Part shown: piece by piece, positions 45,038-57,026 of the stretch
How the letters are laid out: each line of letters starts with the position of its first letter
Numbering within the stretch: position 1 is the stretch's first letter
From: Actinomycetes bacterium
GTDB lineage: Bacteria; Actinomycetota; Acidimicrobiia; Acidimicrobiales; Acidimicrobiaceae
Length of the DNA: 64,000 nucleotides
Direction: 5' to 3'
Assembly (NCBI GenBank): GCA_021819725.1
Contig: JAKAQR010000002.1
Coordinates: 100,751-164,750, forward strand
Made by a program: the position numbers and the translations under genes
Notes under the pieces: model-generated
The model's input: only the letters and a program-made list of their open reading frames with translations
Databases searched by the model: none
What the model was told of the DNA's origin: nothing

Positions 45038-45333
45038 TATGCTCCTAAGATGCGAGGCACGCGAAAATAGTCCTCTTCGGCACTTGGAGCCATACCAAGG
45101 ACGACCTCCCGATCGATCCCTGGCTGGACTACATCGTCTCGAAGGAGGTTGACCGTCTCCAATGGATGATCCATCGGAGGGTACGCAGATAAGTCCTCTG
45201 CGTTCATCACCTCAATAACGTCGAGAATCCGGGAGAGCGTATCCTCATACTCCCGAAGTTCCTCATCGCTTAACGACAGCCGCGCCAGCTGCGCGATATG
45301 GGCGACATCCGCTTGGTCGATCCGTTTTGTCAT
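45037..45333 (-). CDS. gatC: Asp-tRNA(Asn)/Glu-tRNA(Gln) amidotransferase subunit C
   Basis: 98 residues from the ATG at 45333. Small GatC belt subunit: DVAHIAQLARLSLSDEELREYEDTLSRILDVIE, then PLETVNLLRDDVV near the C-terminus. A TAGGCT box 7 nt before the ATG suggests a leaderless start. First gene of the gatCAB operon. Confidence 0.93.
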   Translation of the reverse strand: MTKRIDQADVAHIAQLARLSLSDEELREYEDTLSRILDVIEVMNAEDLSAYPPMDHPLETVNLLRDDVVQPGIDREVVLGMAPSAEEDYFRVPRILGA

Positions 45334-45340
45334 CCTCCAG

Positions 45341-45346
45341 AGCCTA
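45341..45346 (-). promoter_or_regulatory. Possible -10 box (TAGGCT) for gatCAB
   Basis: TANNNT on the minus strand, 7 nt before the gatC ATG. GGAGG touches the ATG directly and is too close to act as a normal ribosome-binding site, which supports leaderless initiation. Confidence 0.35.
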
Positions 45347-45399
45347 GACCTCGTCTTAGGCGAGTCAGCCAATCACAAGGCACCATAAAGGAAAAGCAA

Positions 45400-45843
45400 C
45401 TAGCTCGTGATCGCCTTCATCAACGTCGACATCGGATCGTCATCCGTTCTCCCTGCAAAAACTTGTGTTAAGCCAAGGAGTTTCGTCATATCGCCCGTCA
45501 CCAGTATTTTGCCAGCGATGAACGACTCGATGGCTCGCTGGGGATTGAACTCTACAAAAAGAGCCTTTGCCGTCTCGTAGTCGAGCGATACGGTAAGGTC
45601 CGCCTCCTCGAGCTCCCCTAGGTCGAGTTCGACCACCCCTGAAGACGTGTCGAGATATGCCTTCAAAGGCTCCTCCTGGAATGGACAACCCGAGATAATT
45701 TGGTTCATTCTGAGTGTGACATCAACTCGCATCGGCTCGATACCGAGTCGCTCTGTGATCCCTCGAAACTCTTCAAGCCATTGGGGACTCAAGAACTCAT
45801 ACTGACTCAGCCCATCAAGCATCGAAATGTCGAAATCTGCCAT
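45400..45843 (-). CDS. SCP2 sterol-binding domain protein
   Basis: A 147-residue protein with the SCP-2 lipid-carrier pattern: an N-terminal amphipathic region, VDVTLRMNQIISGC, the strand VVELDLGELEEADLTVSLDYETAKALF, and the C-terminal AGKILVTGDMTKLLGLTQVF, where GDMTKLL is typical. Probably binds a hydrophobic ligand; the ligand is unknown. ATG with AAAGGCGG upstream. Lies between pknB and gatC on the same strand. Confidence 0.75.
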   Translation of the reverse strand: MADFDISMLDGLSQYEFLSPQWLEEFRGITERLGIEPMRVDVTLRMNQIISGCPFQEEPLKAYLDTSSGVVELDLGELEEADLTVSLDYETAKALFVEFNPQRAIESFIAGKILVTGDMTKLLGLTQVFAGRTDDDPMSTLMKAITS

Positions 45844-45919
45844 ACGTCAAACCGCCTTTTCTCTTCGTATCACTCTACAAGCTCGGAATGATCGAGAACA
45901 TTCCAGCGATCCGATCTGC

Positions 45920-47944
45920 TCAAGGAATGACCAACAGATTGATACTCGCGCCATAGAGCACCGTCTGGCCAGCTCCAGGGCTCTGGTATTGGACGATAGA
46001 ACCACCAAAGGGAGCAGACACGGTACCGATGGCAAAACCCTGGCTCTGTAGGGTCGACTCAGCCGATCCAAGGGCATCACCAACGACGTTGGGCACCTGC
46101 ACATAGTGCGGACCAAGTGACGAGACAATTGTCACGCTCGACCCAACCCCCAACACGGTCCCGGCGCTCACCGACTGCGATAGTACGTCGCCGCTAGCCA
46201 CCGAGTTCGAGTACTGCTTTTGGACTTGGTAGACGAAACCCTGGTTCGTGAGATCCCCCTCTGCAGTCGCAAGCGAGGCGCCAACAACGTTCGGCACTGG
46301 TCTTGGTGCAGGACCCTTCGATACCACGAACCTCACGATGGAGTGGTAGGGAACCCGCTGATTGACGGGCGTCTCTCCCATCACAACCCCGGCTGGAACG
46401 TCTGGGGAGTATTCATACTTGGGGTCAACCCGGAAACCCTTGGCCAACAACGCACGTTGCGCCATGGCGAACTGCGCCGATTGGTAGGAGGCTACGTAGA
46501 CCGGAGCGTGGCCCTTGGATACGTAGAGCACGACATCGCCATCGGGGTGCACGTTCGCCCCTACGGACGGACTGGACCCAATCACCCGTCCCGACGCTAC
46601 GCCCGTCGAGTAACGGTCTTGGACGGTCACATGAGCAATTCCCTCACCGCGCAGGCGTTGGGTCGCAGCCACCGCCGTCAAGTTCGCAACATTATCGACC
46701 TTGATCTCCCGAAAGTGTTGGTACAGCACTGCCGCACCAAGCGCCGCAGCAACCAGAATCGGCAACAAGAAGAACAGGAGCCACCAAGGGCGGCGACCAC
46801 CCACCTCCTCGGTCTCGGGCGGGACGGACTCCACATGCATCGGCTTAGCCACCTCGAGCACTGAGGTTGGCTCATCGCCCTCGCCTCCCATTGGTGCAAC
46901 AAGTACGGCGGTAGTACCATCGCCTCGATCCGAGGCAAGATGCTCCGTCAGGTCACCAGCGACCGTCGCCCCGTCACCAAGCCACTGCAAACTGTCGTCC
47001 ATCACCGCCTCAGGGGTCATGACAGTCAGTGCTTGCCCGCCGACGAAGAGCGGCTCGGGGTTCGTGAGATCCCGAGCAAAGGCGTTCCAAAGGTGTTCGA
47101 TCTCCGCGGCACTTGGACGGCGGTCCGCTTCGCGGTCCAGCATCGAAACGATGGAACTCGCGACCGGATCCTCTGGGTTGGGATTGACCACTGGTTCTCG
47201 AAGCCGCGCAAACGCTAGGGCCAGTTGGGTATCCCCCTGGAAAGGGATGGCACCAAAGAGCGCTTCATACAATACAAGCCCGAGCGAATAGACATCACTA
47301 CCAGGAACCGAACGCTTCCCTTCGACCTGTTCTGGTGCCATGTATCGAGGGGTTCCCAGAATGCCGCCACCGGTCTCCGTTGCTGAACTCTCCGACAGGG
47401 CACGCACGAGTCCGAAGTCTGCAATTCTGACACGACCCCCATCGTCGAAGAGGAGGTTGGCAGGCTTGATATCTCGGTGTAAAAAGTTGCGATTGTGCGA
47501 GTACGCGAGTGCCGAGGCCGTCGCGGCGCCGATCTGCACCACCTGGGGTGTGGTGAGCTCAACGCCTCTGGCATAGAGCTCCCGCAGTGAGCCATTCGAG
47601 AGGTATTCCATCACCAGATACGGCTCACCCTCGTCAGAGCCCCAGTCAAAGACCTTCATGATGTTGGGATGGTTCAGCTGCGCGGCTGCCTGTGCCTCGT
47701 CACGGAATCTTCTCAGAAAAATAGGGTCGTCGGCGAGCCCACGCTGCAACAGCTTGATCGCCACGGTTCGCCCCAACCGATCATCGACCGCCCGGTAGAC
47801 AATACCAGCACCACCCGAACCTCTTCGAGCCACCACCCGATATCGGTTACTCAGGACTCGACCAATGTTCTCGTCCGTACCTGCCGCCTTCGCCAGCTCG
47901 TTACCTACCTTATGACGACCGCCTGACCTAGCGGTCAGCTCCAC
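45920..47944 (-). CDS. Serine/threonine protein kinase with PASTA domains (PknB-like)
   Basis: A 674-residue transmembrane kinase. The kinase domain (about 35-290) keeps the glycine loop RRGSGGAGIVY, Lys64 in VAIKLL, HRD at 156-158, DFG at 176-178 and APE at 203-205, so it should be active. One membrane helix (about 387-408) is followed by four extracellular PASTA repeats (415-674; e.g. VPNVVGASLATAEGDL), which in PknB/PrkC bind muropeptides. Unlike typical actinobacterial pknB, no pknA, rodA, pbpA or pstP neighbours are present. GTG start; the N-terminus is uncertain. Confidence 0.92.
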   Translation of the reverse strand: MELTARSGGRHKVGNELAKAAGTDENIGRVLSNRYRVVARRGSGGAGIVYRAVDDRLGRTVAIKLLQRGLADDPIFLRRFRDEAQAAAQLNHPNIMKVFDWGSDEGEPYLVMEYLSNGSLRELYARGVELTTPQVVQIGAATASALAYSHNRNFLHRDIKPANLLFDDGGRVRIADFGLVRALSESSATETGGGILGTPRYMAPEQVEGKRSVPGSDVYSLGLVLYEALFGAIPFQGDTQLALAFARLREPVVNPNPEDPVASSIVSMLDREADRRPSAAEIEHLWNAFARDLTNPEPLFVGGQALTVMTPEAVMDDSLQWLGDGATVAGDLTEHLASDRGDGTTAVLVAPMGGEGDEPTSVLEVAKPMHVESVPPETEEVGGRRPWWLLFFLLPILVAAALGAAVLYQHFREIKVDNVANLTAVAATQRLRGEGIAHVTVQDRYSTGVASGRVIGSSPSVGANVHPDGDVVLYVSKGHAPVYVASYQSAQFAMAQRALLAKGFRVDPKYEYSPDVPAGVVMGETPVNQRVPYHSIVRFVVSKGPAPRPVPNVVGASLATAEGDLTNQGFVYQVQKQYSNSVASGDVLSQSVSAGTVLGVGSSVTIVSSLGPHYVQVPNVVGDALGSAESTLQSQGFAIGTVSAPFGGSIVQYQSPGAGQTVLYGASINLLVIP

Positions 47945-48093
47945 AAATCCAGATACAGCCTACACCAAGGCGCGCTGAAGCATTCGCACCGCTCCTGCTG
48001 GGCTTCGCCGAAGTCTCAGCAAGATCGATCGCCCCGACGCGAGGACAGGATGGCGTGTCAAGTCCCATGGGATCGTTTCCCCTAGTAGTGTGG

Positions 48094-48171
48094 GCGCGTT
48101 GTCGCGCTCCGTGTTACTAGCGCGTTGTCGCGCCGTGCGTTACAGGCGCGTTGTCGCGCCGTGCGCCATAC
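48094..48171. repeat. Three 26-bp tandem repeats, each able to form a hairpin
   Basis: Units at 48094-48119, 48120-48145 and 48146-48171, each starting GCGCGTTGTCGCGC, a 5-bp inverted repeat around TTGT. The rest of the unit varies slightly. They lie in the 242-nt gap after ligA and before the pknB start on the minus strand, so they are in the ligA 3' region. Confidence 0.9.
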
Positions 48172-48186
48172 TGTCTGCCATCTGAC

Positions 48187-51218
<3,032 letters not shown>

Positions 51219-51226
<8 letters not shown>

Positions 51227-51983
51227 GATAGAGCTCCAACGCCCTCGCTGGATAGTCGGTCACCACGACATCAATACCCATCGTTTGCACACGCCGTAGA
51301 TCCTCCTCTTCGTTCACGGTCCAGACCCAAACCTCAAGTCCTTGCTGGTGCGCCCAGTCAACGAGTTGCGCAGTCAGATACTCGCTACCCATGAGGGTAA
51401 GCGGAAGCGAAAGCACCGCAAAGGCGGGTTCAGAGGTCACTTGATTATGGAAATCCTGATACCACCGAATGGCCTCAGCACTCGATGCAGCGGTGCGTAC
51501 TGCTGGGAAAAGTTGCCGAAATCGAGCGAGCGGAGGATCAAGAAACGAAGCCACTACCACCCTTTTGCCCGTTGCATGCTCTTGCAGAAGCTCCCCGACC
51601 GTCCCCTCCACCCATGAGTCGGCCCCTAGGTCCTCCTTGATGTCGATTGAGACCTCGACATCTCCACTGATGGCGAGTACCTCCTCGAGTGTTGCGATCC
51701 CGACGCGACTTGGAGCGCTACCATTGCTCAGATCAAGCGTGGCGCGCAGGGCCTTAAGCGAATAGTCATGAATGGCGCCAACGAGGTTCGTCGTGGCTTC
51801 AAGATGGTCGTCATGGAACACGACAAGTTCGTGGTCCTTCGTGGGATGAATATCGAGCTCTAGAGCGACACCCAGATCGATTGCAGCACGACGAAAGGCA
51901 GCCATCGATGACGCAACCTCCTCGCCCATACCCCCACGATGCGCGGCGATGTGTGGACACTGAAGCCTTGGTGCAGCGGTCAT
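51219..51983 (-). CDS. Glycerophosphodiester phosphodiesterase family protein
   Basis: A 254-residue GDPD TIM barrel: IAAHRGG, VALELDIHPTKDHELVVFHDD and C-terminal WTVNEEEDLRRVQTMGIDVVVTDYPARAL. The His-Arg-Gly, Glu-x-Asp and His-Asp metal/catalytic positions are kept, but the usual PENT after HRG is EEVA here. Probably hydrolyses glycerophosphodiesters to glycerol-3-phosphate. ATG with AGGAGG 6 nt upstream. First gene of the operon with mnmA and ligA. Confidence 0.88.
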
Positions 51984-52003
51984 GTCAACCCTCCTGGAGC
52001 GAC

Positions 52004-52009
52004 TACAAT
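52004..52009 (+). promoter_or_regulatory. Possible -10 box (TACAAT) for the 52019 gene
   Basis: TACAAT ends 9 nt before the ATG at 52019, in the short divergent gap with the GDPD gene. ATGTCA about 16 nt upstream could be a weak -35. No Shine-Dalgarno sequence precedes the ATG. Confidence 0.4.
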
Positions 52010-52018
52010 CGTAGGCGA

Positions 52019-52612
52019 ATGCTCGATCATCTTTTTCTTCGCTTCATAGCCTCGCTCAAAACCTCCCTCAGCTCTTCGATGCTTGAGCGCGCAGGTTTAG
52101 AAGAGCAGCTCCATAACGACCTCATGCTTGGAGATCTAACCTTCGAGACCTCCTACAGCCTACCGGGAGAGGCCTCCCCACCCCACGTGCGTGCCGACCT
52201 AACGGTCGAGTGGCCCACCTGGAGTCAAGGCTCCTACCGCAGTTGGACACTCGGCGATGGTATTGAAGACCCGATTGAGATCGTCATTGAGGTAGCTCTT
52301 CGTTTCACTGGCCTCAGCGCCCTTCCGATGACGCCTCAACAGCTTCTGACCCACCTGCCGCGTCACTCATCGCAGAGCATTCTCAATGCACCGATGGAAC
52401 TCCAACGCGTCACCATCGAGACGAGCTATGACATCACGACCGACGACACGGAACTCAGTGCTGAGGTCGTCTACGAAACAACGTGTGTCATCGATGAACA
52501 GATCATCGATGACGATGAACGGGTGCAGGTAGCGATCAGTCAGCTCACCGGGTGGATCGCCTCCGTCCTCGTACAGGCAAGCGATATCCCTCTGACCTAT
52601 CTGCAACTATGA
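52019..52612 (+). CDS. Protein of unknown function (197 aa)
   Basis: 197 residues from the ATG at 52019; a longer frame back to 51881 overlaps the divergent GDPD gene and is unlikely. Not recognised. The sequence is acidic, with a hydrophobic N-terminal stretch (LDHLFLRFIASLKTSL) and alternating beta-type segments (VTIETSYDITTDDTELSAEVVYETTCVID). It precedes the Lgt-like gene by 74 nt on the same strand. The promoter box and the conserved reading frame support it as a real gene. Confidence 0.6.
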   Translation: MLDHLFLRFIASLKTSLSSSMLERAGLEEQLHNDLMLGDLTFETSYSLPGEASPPHVRADLTVEWPTWSQGSYRSWTLGDGIEDPIEIVIEVALRFTGLSALPMTPQQLLTHLPRHSSQSILNAPMELQRVTIETSYDITTDDTELSAEVVYETTCVIDEQIIDDDERVQVAISQLTGWIASVLVQASDIPLTYLQL

Positions 52613-52686
52613 GCACCATCATCTACGAATACCATCACGACTGGTTTAGAATGATGACTACCCAAAGCGATCGGAGGTAAAGCGCA

Positions 52687-53502
52687 GTGCGACCGATACC
52701 TGTTGCTTTCCACATCGGGCCACTTGTGCTCCACACCTATGGTTTCGGCCTTGGCATCACGTTTTGGTTCGCCTACTGGTACTTGAGCCGCCGGTTTCAG
52801 CACTACGGCCTATCGACAAAGTGGTTGGAAAAGTCCTTCATATGGATCATCGTCATGGCCGTGGTAGGTGCGCGAACGGTACACTGCATCGCCAATATCA
52901 GCTACTATCTCGCTCACCCAATCCTGGTGTTCGCGGTCTGGCAGGGCGGTCTCTCCTCCTATGGGGGGATCGCAGGCGGTCTGATCGTCGCTCTGTATGC
53001 ACTACACAAGTACAACCCGGAAATATCCTTTCGGACAGCTGCTGACGTAACAGCTCCGGTGTTGTTGGCCGCCTGGGCCATGGGCCGATTGCTCGGTCCT
53101 CAGCTCATGTTCGCAGGTGGTGGCCATCCGACCACCGCTTGGTACGGCATGAAGTATGCCGGAGAGGTCGGCTATCGGATACCGGTGCCTATTTTTCAGT
53201 CCATCGAAACGATCATCACGTTTTCGATCGTACTTGGGCTGTCCCGGCTCTACCCACAATGGAAGATGCCAGCACTTTCACTCGCGGTTACCGCCTACGG
53301 CATCTGGTCGATCGGACGCTTCTTTGATGAGTACCTTTGGCTTGCGGTACCCCGTGTGTGGGATGCGGTCGAGGTCTTCGCACTGATCAGTCTGGCGGGG
53401 TCGATCATCGTGATGCTCGTGTTGCTTTCCAGAAGAGGCAAGGACACCACGGTGCTCGCGCCACCACCACAACCCCTTGCAGCCGCGGATGCACATGGCT
53501 GA
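52687..53502 (+). CDS. Prolipoprotein diacylglyceryl transferase-like membrane protein, key residues changed
   Basis: 271 residues with about seven membrane helices and the Lgt fold: IGPLVLHTYGFGLGI at the N-terminus and FAVWQGGLSSYGGIAGGL, aligning with the E. coli Lgt HGG-loop region. Residues essential in E. coli Lgt appear lost: His103 is Tyr (SSYGG), the GNFINGE stretch after Arg143 reads GRLLGPQLMFAGGG, and the Arg/Glu near the last helices are not found. GTG start with GGAGGT upstream. It overlaps pncB by 8 nt. It may not be a true Lgt, or may be a divergent one. Confidence 0.72.
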   Translation: MRPIPVAFHIGPLVLHTYGFGLGITFWFAYWYLSRRFQHYGLSTKWLEKSFIWIIVMAVVGARTVHCIANISYYLAHPILVFAVWQGGLSSYGGIAGGLIVALYALHKYNPEISFRTAADVTAPVLLAAWAMGRLLGPQLMFAGGGHPTTAWYGMKYAGEVGYRIPVPIFQSIETIITFSIVLGLSRLYPQWKMPALSLAVTAYGIWSIGRFFDEYLWLAVPRVWDAVEVFALISLAGSIIVMLVLLSRRGKDTTVLAPPPQPLAAADAHG

Positions 53503-54805
53503 ACATACCTCTCTCTTCACGGATAGGTATGAGCTCACCATGCTCGAAGCATCGCTCCAGAGTGGGATCGGTACAAAGCGAGCGACCTTTGAGATTTTTG
53601 GACGTGGGCTAGGAGGGCGAGCCTATGGGGTCACCGCCGGCACCGCGCGAGTCGGCACGCTCCTCGAAGGGTTTACCTTTGACGAAGCTGATCTCGACTA
53701 TCTCGGACGCAACTCCATCTGCTCCAGGGAGACGCTCGACTATCTAGCTAACTTCCGATTTGCGGGTTCAATCTACGCCTACCCTGATGGGGAGCTCTAT
53801 TTCCCCTTCTCTCCCGTCTTGCGACTTGAGGCGAGCTTCGCCGAGGGACTGATACTCGAGACGCTCCTGCTCTCAGCGCTCAACTTCGACTCGGCCATCG
53901 CTACTGCGGCCTCACGAATGGTACTCGCCGCTCGCGGGAGAACATTGATCGAGATGGGGACTCGGCGCACCAATGAGAATGCTGGTGTCGTAGCGGCGAG
54001 AGCCGCCTACATTGCGGGTTTTGCAGCGACCTCCAACCTCGCCGCTGGGCAACAATACGCGATTCCAACGGCCGGTACCATGGGGCACGCAATCGTCCTC
54101 GCTCATGACAGTGAGGCAGCCGCCTTTCGCGCCCAACGAACCATTGCGGGAGAAGCGACAACAGCACTCGTCGATACGTACGATACTCTCAATGGCATCC
54201 GTACGGCTATCGATGTTTTCGGACCCTCACTTGCCGCTATTCGCATCGATTCAGGCGATCCCTTTGCTACCTCGATCGCCGCTCGACAGTTACTCGATAG
54301 CCTTGGGGCCACAAAGACACAGATCCTCGTCTCGGGAGATCTCGACGAGGCAGCGATCCACCGGCTACACGATGCCCCCATCGATGGCTTTGGCGTCGGC
54401 ACCAAGCTTGTGACCGGTTCTGGCATCCCAACCGCGGGTTTTGTCTACAAGCTCGTCTCCATCGAGCGCGGAGGAGAACCGATTGCCGTCGCCAAACAGT
54501 CAGAGGCCAAGACCTCAGACGGCGGCGCCAAGGCCGCGTACCGACGTATACGTGCACAGCACGCTATCGACGAGTTCTCAATCGATCCCGAGGCCACAAT
54601 CTCCTCAACGTCTGCGGATGCGTTGCGGCCGTTGCAGGTTCCAGTGATCGTCAACGGCGAGAAGGTTATCGATGACGATCTTGAACGCTGGCGACGACTC
54701 CATCAAGAGTCGCTCGAGGAGCTCGCATCCTGTAAAGATCTGCTCTCCGCCACAGCACCGCTGTTGCAATGCCACTATCTTGGCCCAGGAACGGTGAAGG
54801 TCTAA
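53495..54805 (+). CDS. pncB: Nicotinate phosphoribosyltransferase
   Basis: 436 residues from the ATG at 53495. NAD salvage: nicotinate plus PRPP to nicotinate mononucleotide. Seen: TSLFTDRYELTMLEA at the N-terminus, FEIFGRGLG, TLIEMGTRRTNE, the TAGTMGHAIVLAH segment with the phosphorylated-His position, and AIRIDSGDP plus GFGVGTKLVTG for PRPP binding. Overlaps the Lgt-like gene by 8 nt, so it is translationally linked. Confidence 0.94.
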   Translation: MAEHTSLFTDRYELTMLEASLQSGIGTKRATFEIFGRGLGGRAYGVTAGTARVGTLLEGFTFDEADLDYLGRNSICSRETLDYLANFRFAGSIYAYPDGELYFPFSPVLRLEASFAEGLILETLLLSALNFDSAIATAASRMVLAARGRTLIEMGTRRTNENAGVVAARAAYIAGFAATSNLAAGQQYAIPTAGTMGHAIVLAHDSEAAAFRAQRTIAGEATTALVDTYDTLNGIRTAIDVFGPSLAAIRIDSGDPFATSIAARQLLDSLGATKTQILVSGDLDEAAIHRLHDAPIDGFGVGTKLVTGSGIPTAGFVYKLVSIERGGEPIAVAKQSEAKTSDGGAKAAYRRIRAQHAIDEFSIDPEATISSTSADALRPLQVPVIVNGEKVIDDDLERWRRLHQESLEELASCKDLLSATAPLLQCHYLGPGTVKV

Positions 54806-54843
54806 CGTTCACGACTACTACTCCTATCTGAAAGGAATCTCTT

Positions 54844-56067
54844 ATGACCATCGAGATGACATCACTTGAGGAGGCCGGACTCCATCGTCCCCAAGTCGAG
54901 GCCCTCCTACGGCATATGGAAGCCTACGTTGATGCCGGCAAAATCCCGGGGTTTGCCCTTCTCGTCGCTCGGGATGACGCGATTGCGCTCCGCCATTACT
55001 ATGGGTTGGCTGATCCGGTTACCCAGACCCCAATCACCGATGCAACTCTTTATCGCATCTACTCGATGACCAAACCGATCACTTCGGCCGCGCTATTACA
55101 GCTTGCCGAGGCCGGATTGGTCGATCTCCAAGACCCCGTCGGTGACTACATCCCCTCGTTCCACAACATCCAGGTGCTCACCGGGGGGTCAACCTTGGAA
55201 CCCGAGTATCGGCCTGCGATCGAACCTGTTCGGGTGTGGCATTTGCTCACCCACACCGCTGGGTTGACCTACGGCTTCCACAATCAAACCATCCTCGATG
55301 CGCTCTATCGTCAGCATGCCTCTGAGCTGAACCTCCCCGACGACCTCACCCTTGGAGAGTTGGTGGATCGCTACGCGCAACTTGGGCTTCTCTTTGATCC
55401 AGGTCACGGCTGGAACTACTCGGTGGCAACCGACGTCGTCGGCCGCCTGATTGAGGTCATTAGCGGCAGGCGGCTCTCGGAGTATCTTCGAGCCGAAATC
55501 TTCGAGCCGCTCGGAATGGTTGATACCACCTTCGAGGTCGATGCGGATCAACTTGGCAGGGTTGGTGGTCTATACCTACGGACTGAAGGCGATGGCATGC
55601 ATCGTCTCGGTGGGCCAGTCCCTGAACGACGAGTCTTCCCCGTCGATATGGGCGGTGGCGGGCTCTACTCCACAATCGACGACTACCTTCGCTTTGTATT
55701 GATGCTGCTACACCGGGGGTCCTTGGATGGTAGCAGAATTCTTGGACCTCGAACCGTCGATCTGATGACGACCAATCACCTGCCCGGAGGTGCCGACGCG
55801 ATCGACCTGTGTCGCTATCATCCCCAGCCGATTGACGAACCAGGCAAAGGTTTTGGCCTCGGGGTCTCTGTGGTCACCAATGCGGCTGCGGCAAAGAACT
55901 TCAGCTTGGACGGCGAATTCGGATGGGGTGGGATGGCAAGTACCAACTTCTTTATCGCTCCTCACGACCAGCTCAGCGTCATTTTCATGACCCAGTTAAT
56001 CCCGTCAAGCGCCTACGCTTTTGGGCACGAAATTCACCGAATGTTGATACCTGCTCTGACCAGCTAA
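54844..56067 (+). CDS. Serine hydrolase, beta-lactamase/class C esterase fold
   Basis: 407 residues. The SxxK catalytic motif is YSMTK in LYRIYSMTKPITSAALLQL, and the Y-x-x motif is NYSVATDVVGRLIEVISG. It lacks a signal peptide, so it is likely cytoplasmic. Relatives are esterases, D-aminopeptidases or class C beta-lactamase-like enzymes; the substrate is unknown. AAAGGA lies 7 nt before the ATG. It follows pncB by 38 nt. Confidence 0.88.
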   Translation: MTIEMTSLEEAGLHRPQVEALLRHMEAYVDAGKIPGFALLVARDDAIALRHYYGLADPVTQTPITDATLYRIYSMTKPITSAALLQLAEAGLVDLQDPVGDYIPSFHNIQVLTGGSTLEPEYRPAIEPVRVWHLLTHTAGLTYGFHNQTILDALYRQHASELNLPDDLTLGELVDRYAQLGLLFDPGHGWNYSVATDVVGRLIEVISGRRLSEYLRAEIFEPLGMVDTTFEVDADQLGRVGGLYLRTEGDGMHRLGGPVPERRVFPVDMGGGGLYSTIDDYLRFVLMLLHRGSLDGSRILGPRTVDLMTTNHLPGGADAIDLCRYHPQPIDEPGKGFGLGVSVVTNAAAAKNFSLDGEFGWGGMASTNFFIAPHDQLSVIFMTQLIPSSAYAFGHEIHRMLIPALTS

Positions 56068-56429
56068 TCATTGCAACCCCGTGCGTGAGTTCTACGGCCC
56101 ATGCCGCACCTCGCGCAAGGCTCTTCACCCATGGGCCGTCAGGTTCAGTTCTGGCCTCATCGCAACGGGCACCCACATAGGAACAGCTCACTGCGTGGTC
56201 GACCTCGGTGACTGTAGCCAACGCCAACCTCGCCGGACAATCCTCCGGGCTCGATCCTCAGGCAATTACCCACACCACAGTGGCTTTGCACGCACGTTCT
56301 GAGTAGAGCTCCGAATCTGCACAAGCGCAACCACGATCCTCGCTGCAAGGAAGTCGCAGGCCGCAACAGCTCCAACCTCGCTGTTCGCGCACCCGAGAGC
56401 CATGATCGCATAGCTCCGACTGCCTCGTT
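56068..56429. other. Degenerate region next to the IS607 relic
   Basis: About 360 nt with no intact gene. In IS607-type elements tnpB follows tnpA, so this stretch is where it would lie, but no TnpB motif could be recognised in any minus-strand frame. Confidence 0.35.
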
Positions 56430-56928
56430 ACCGCTGGACAGGCAAAAGAGCCCACTGCAACCTCTGTCGCATCGCAACGACACGGTCCTCATCCCACTCG
56501 CCAGGTTTACCACTACTAGCCGTTGGTCCTTCAGTCGACGGGCCGCCACGAGATTCGCGACGCCAAACTTTGCCAGCCGGTCCCGGTGTTCGACGATGGC
56601 GCGCGAAGTTGTCGGACCGGCGGCGGTATCTGCTAGAACTTCGCGTCGCCTGCTCATCCCAGATCCGACTTGCATGACCACTGCACACACTGCCACCCAC
56701 GATAGAGGTCGAGCCACCGGCTGATCCAGATCTGCCCATTGGTCATGGAATCGCACTCACGCAGGGAGTCGCGCTTCGAGCCTTCTTCGTCAAGACCGTT
56801 GACGAGGATGAGCTTCCCGACCCACGGAGCGGGAAGCGGCAGCTCTTCCTTCTCGCACCACCGGTAGACGGTGTACTTGCCCACCCCGATAGATGCATGA
56901 CAACGTCTTCGACCACCCGTTCGTGCAT
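56430..56928 (-). pseudogene. IS607-type serine recombinase (TnpA) relic
   Basis: Fragments in three minus-strand frames line up as one recombinase. MHERVVEDVV starts it; a frameshift leads to the helix-turn-helix GVGKYTVYRWCEKEELPLP and LILVN. A second shift near 56750 gives FHDQWADLDQPVARPLSW and VEHRDRLAKFGVANLVAA; the third frame continues PGEWDEDRVVAMRQRL. These are the MerR-like HTH and resolvase core of IS607 TnpA. The active-site serine region appears degraded, so the gene is dead. It lies between a hydrolase gene and the ArsR regulator. Confidence 0.75.
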
Positions 56929-57026
56929 TGGGGCCCACTGCCCGGACAGTAGGTGCGAATAACCCCGGCATGCCTAACCGCACGGGCGTGGTCGATACGT
57001 GGATGCCCGCAGAGCTAACTCTCGGG

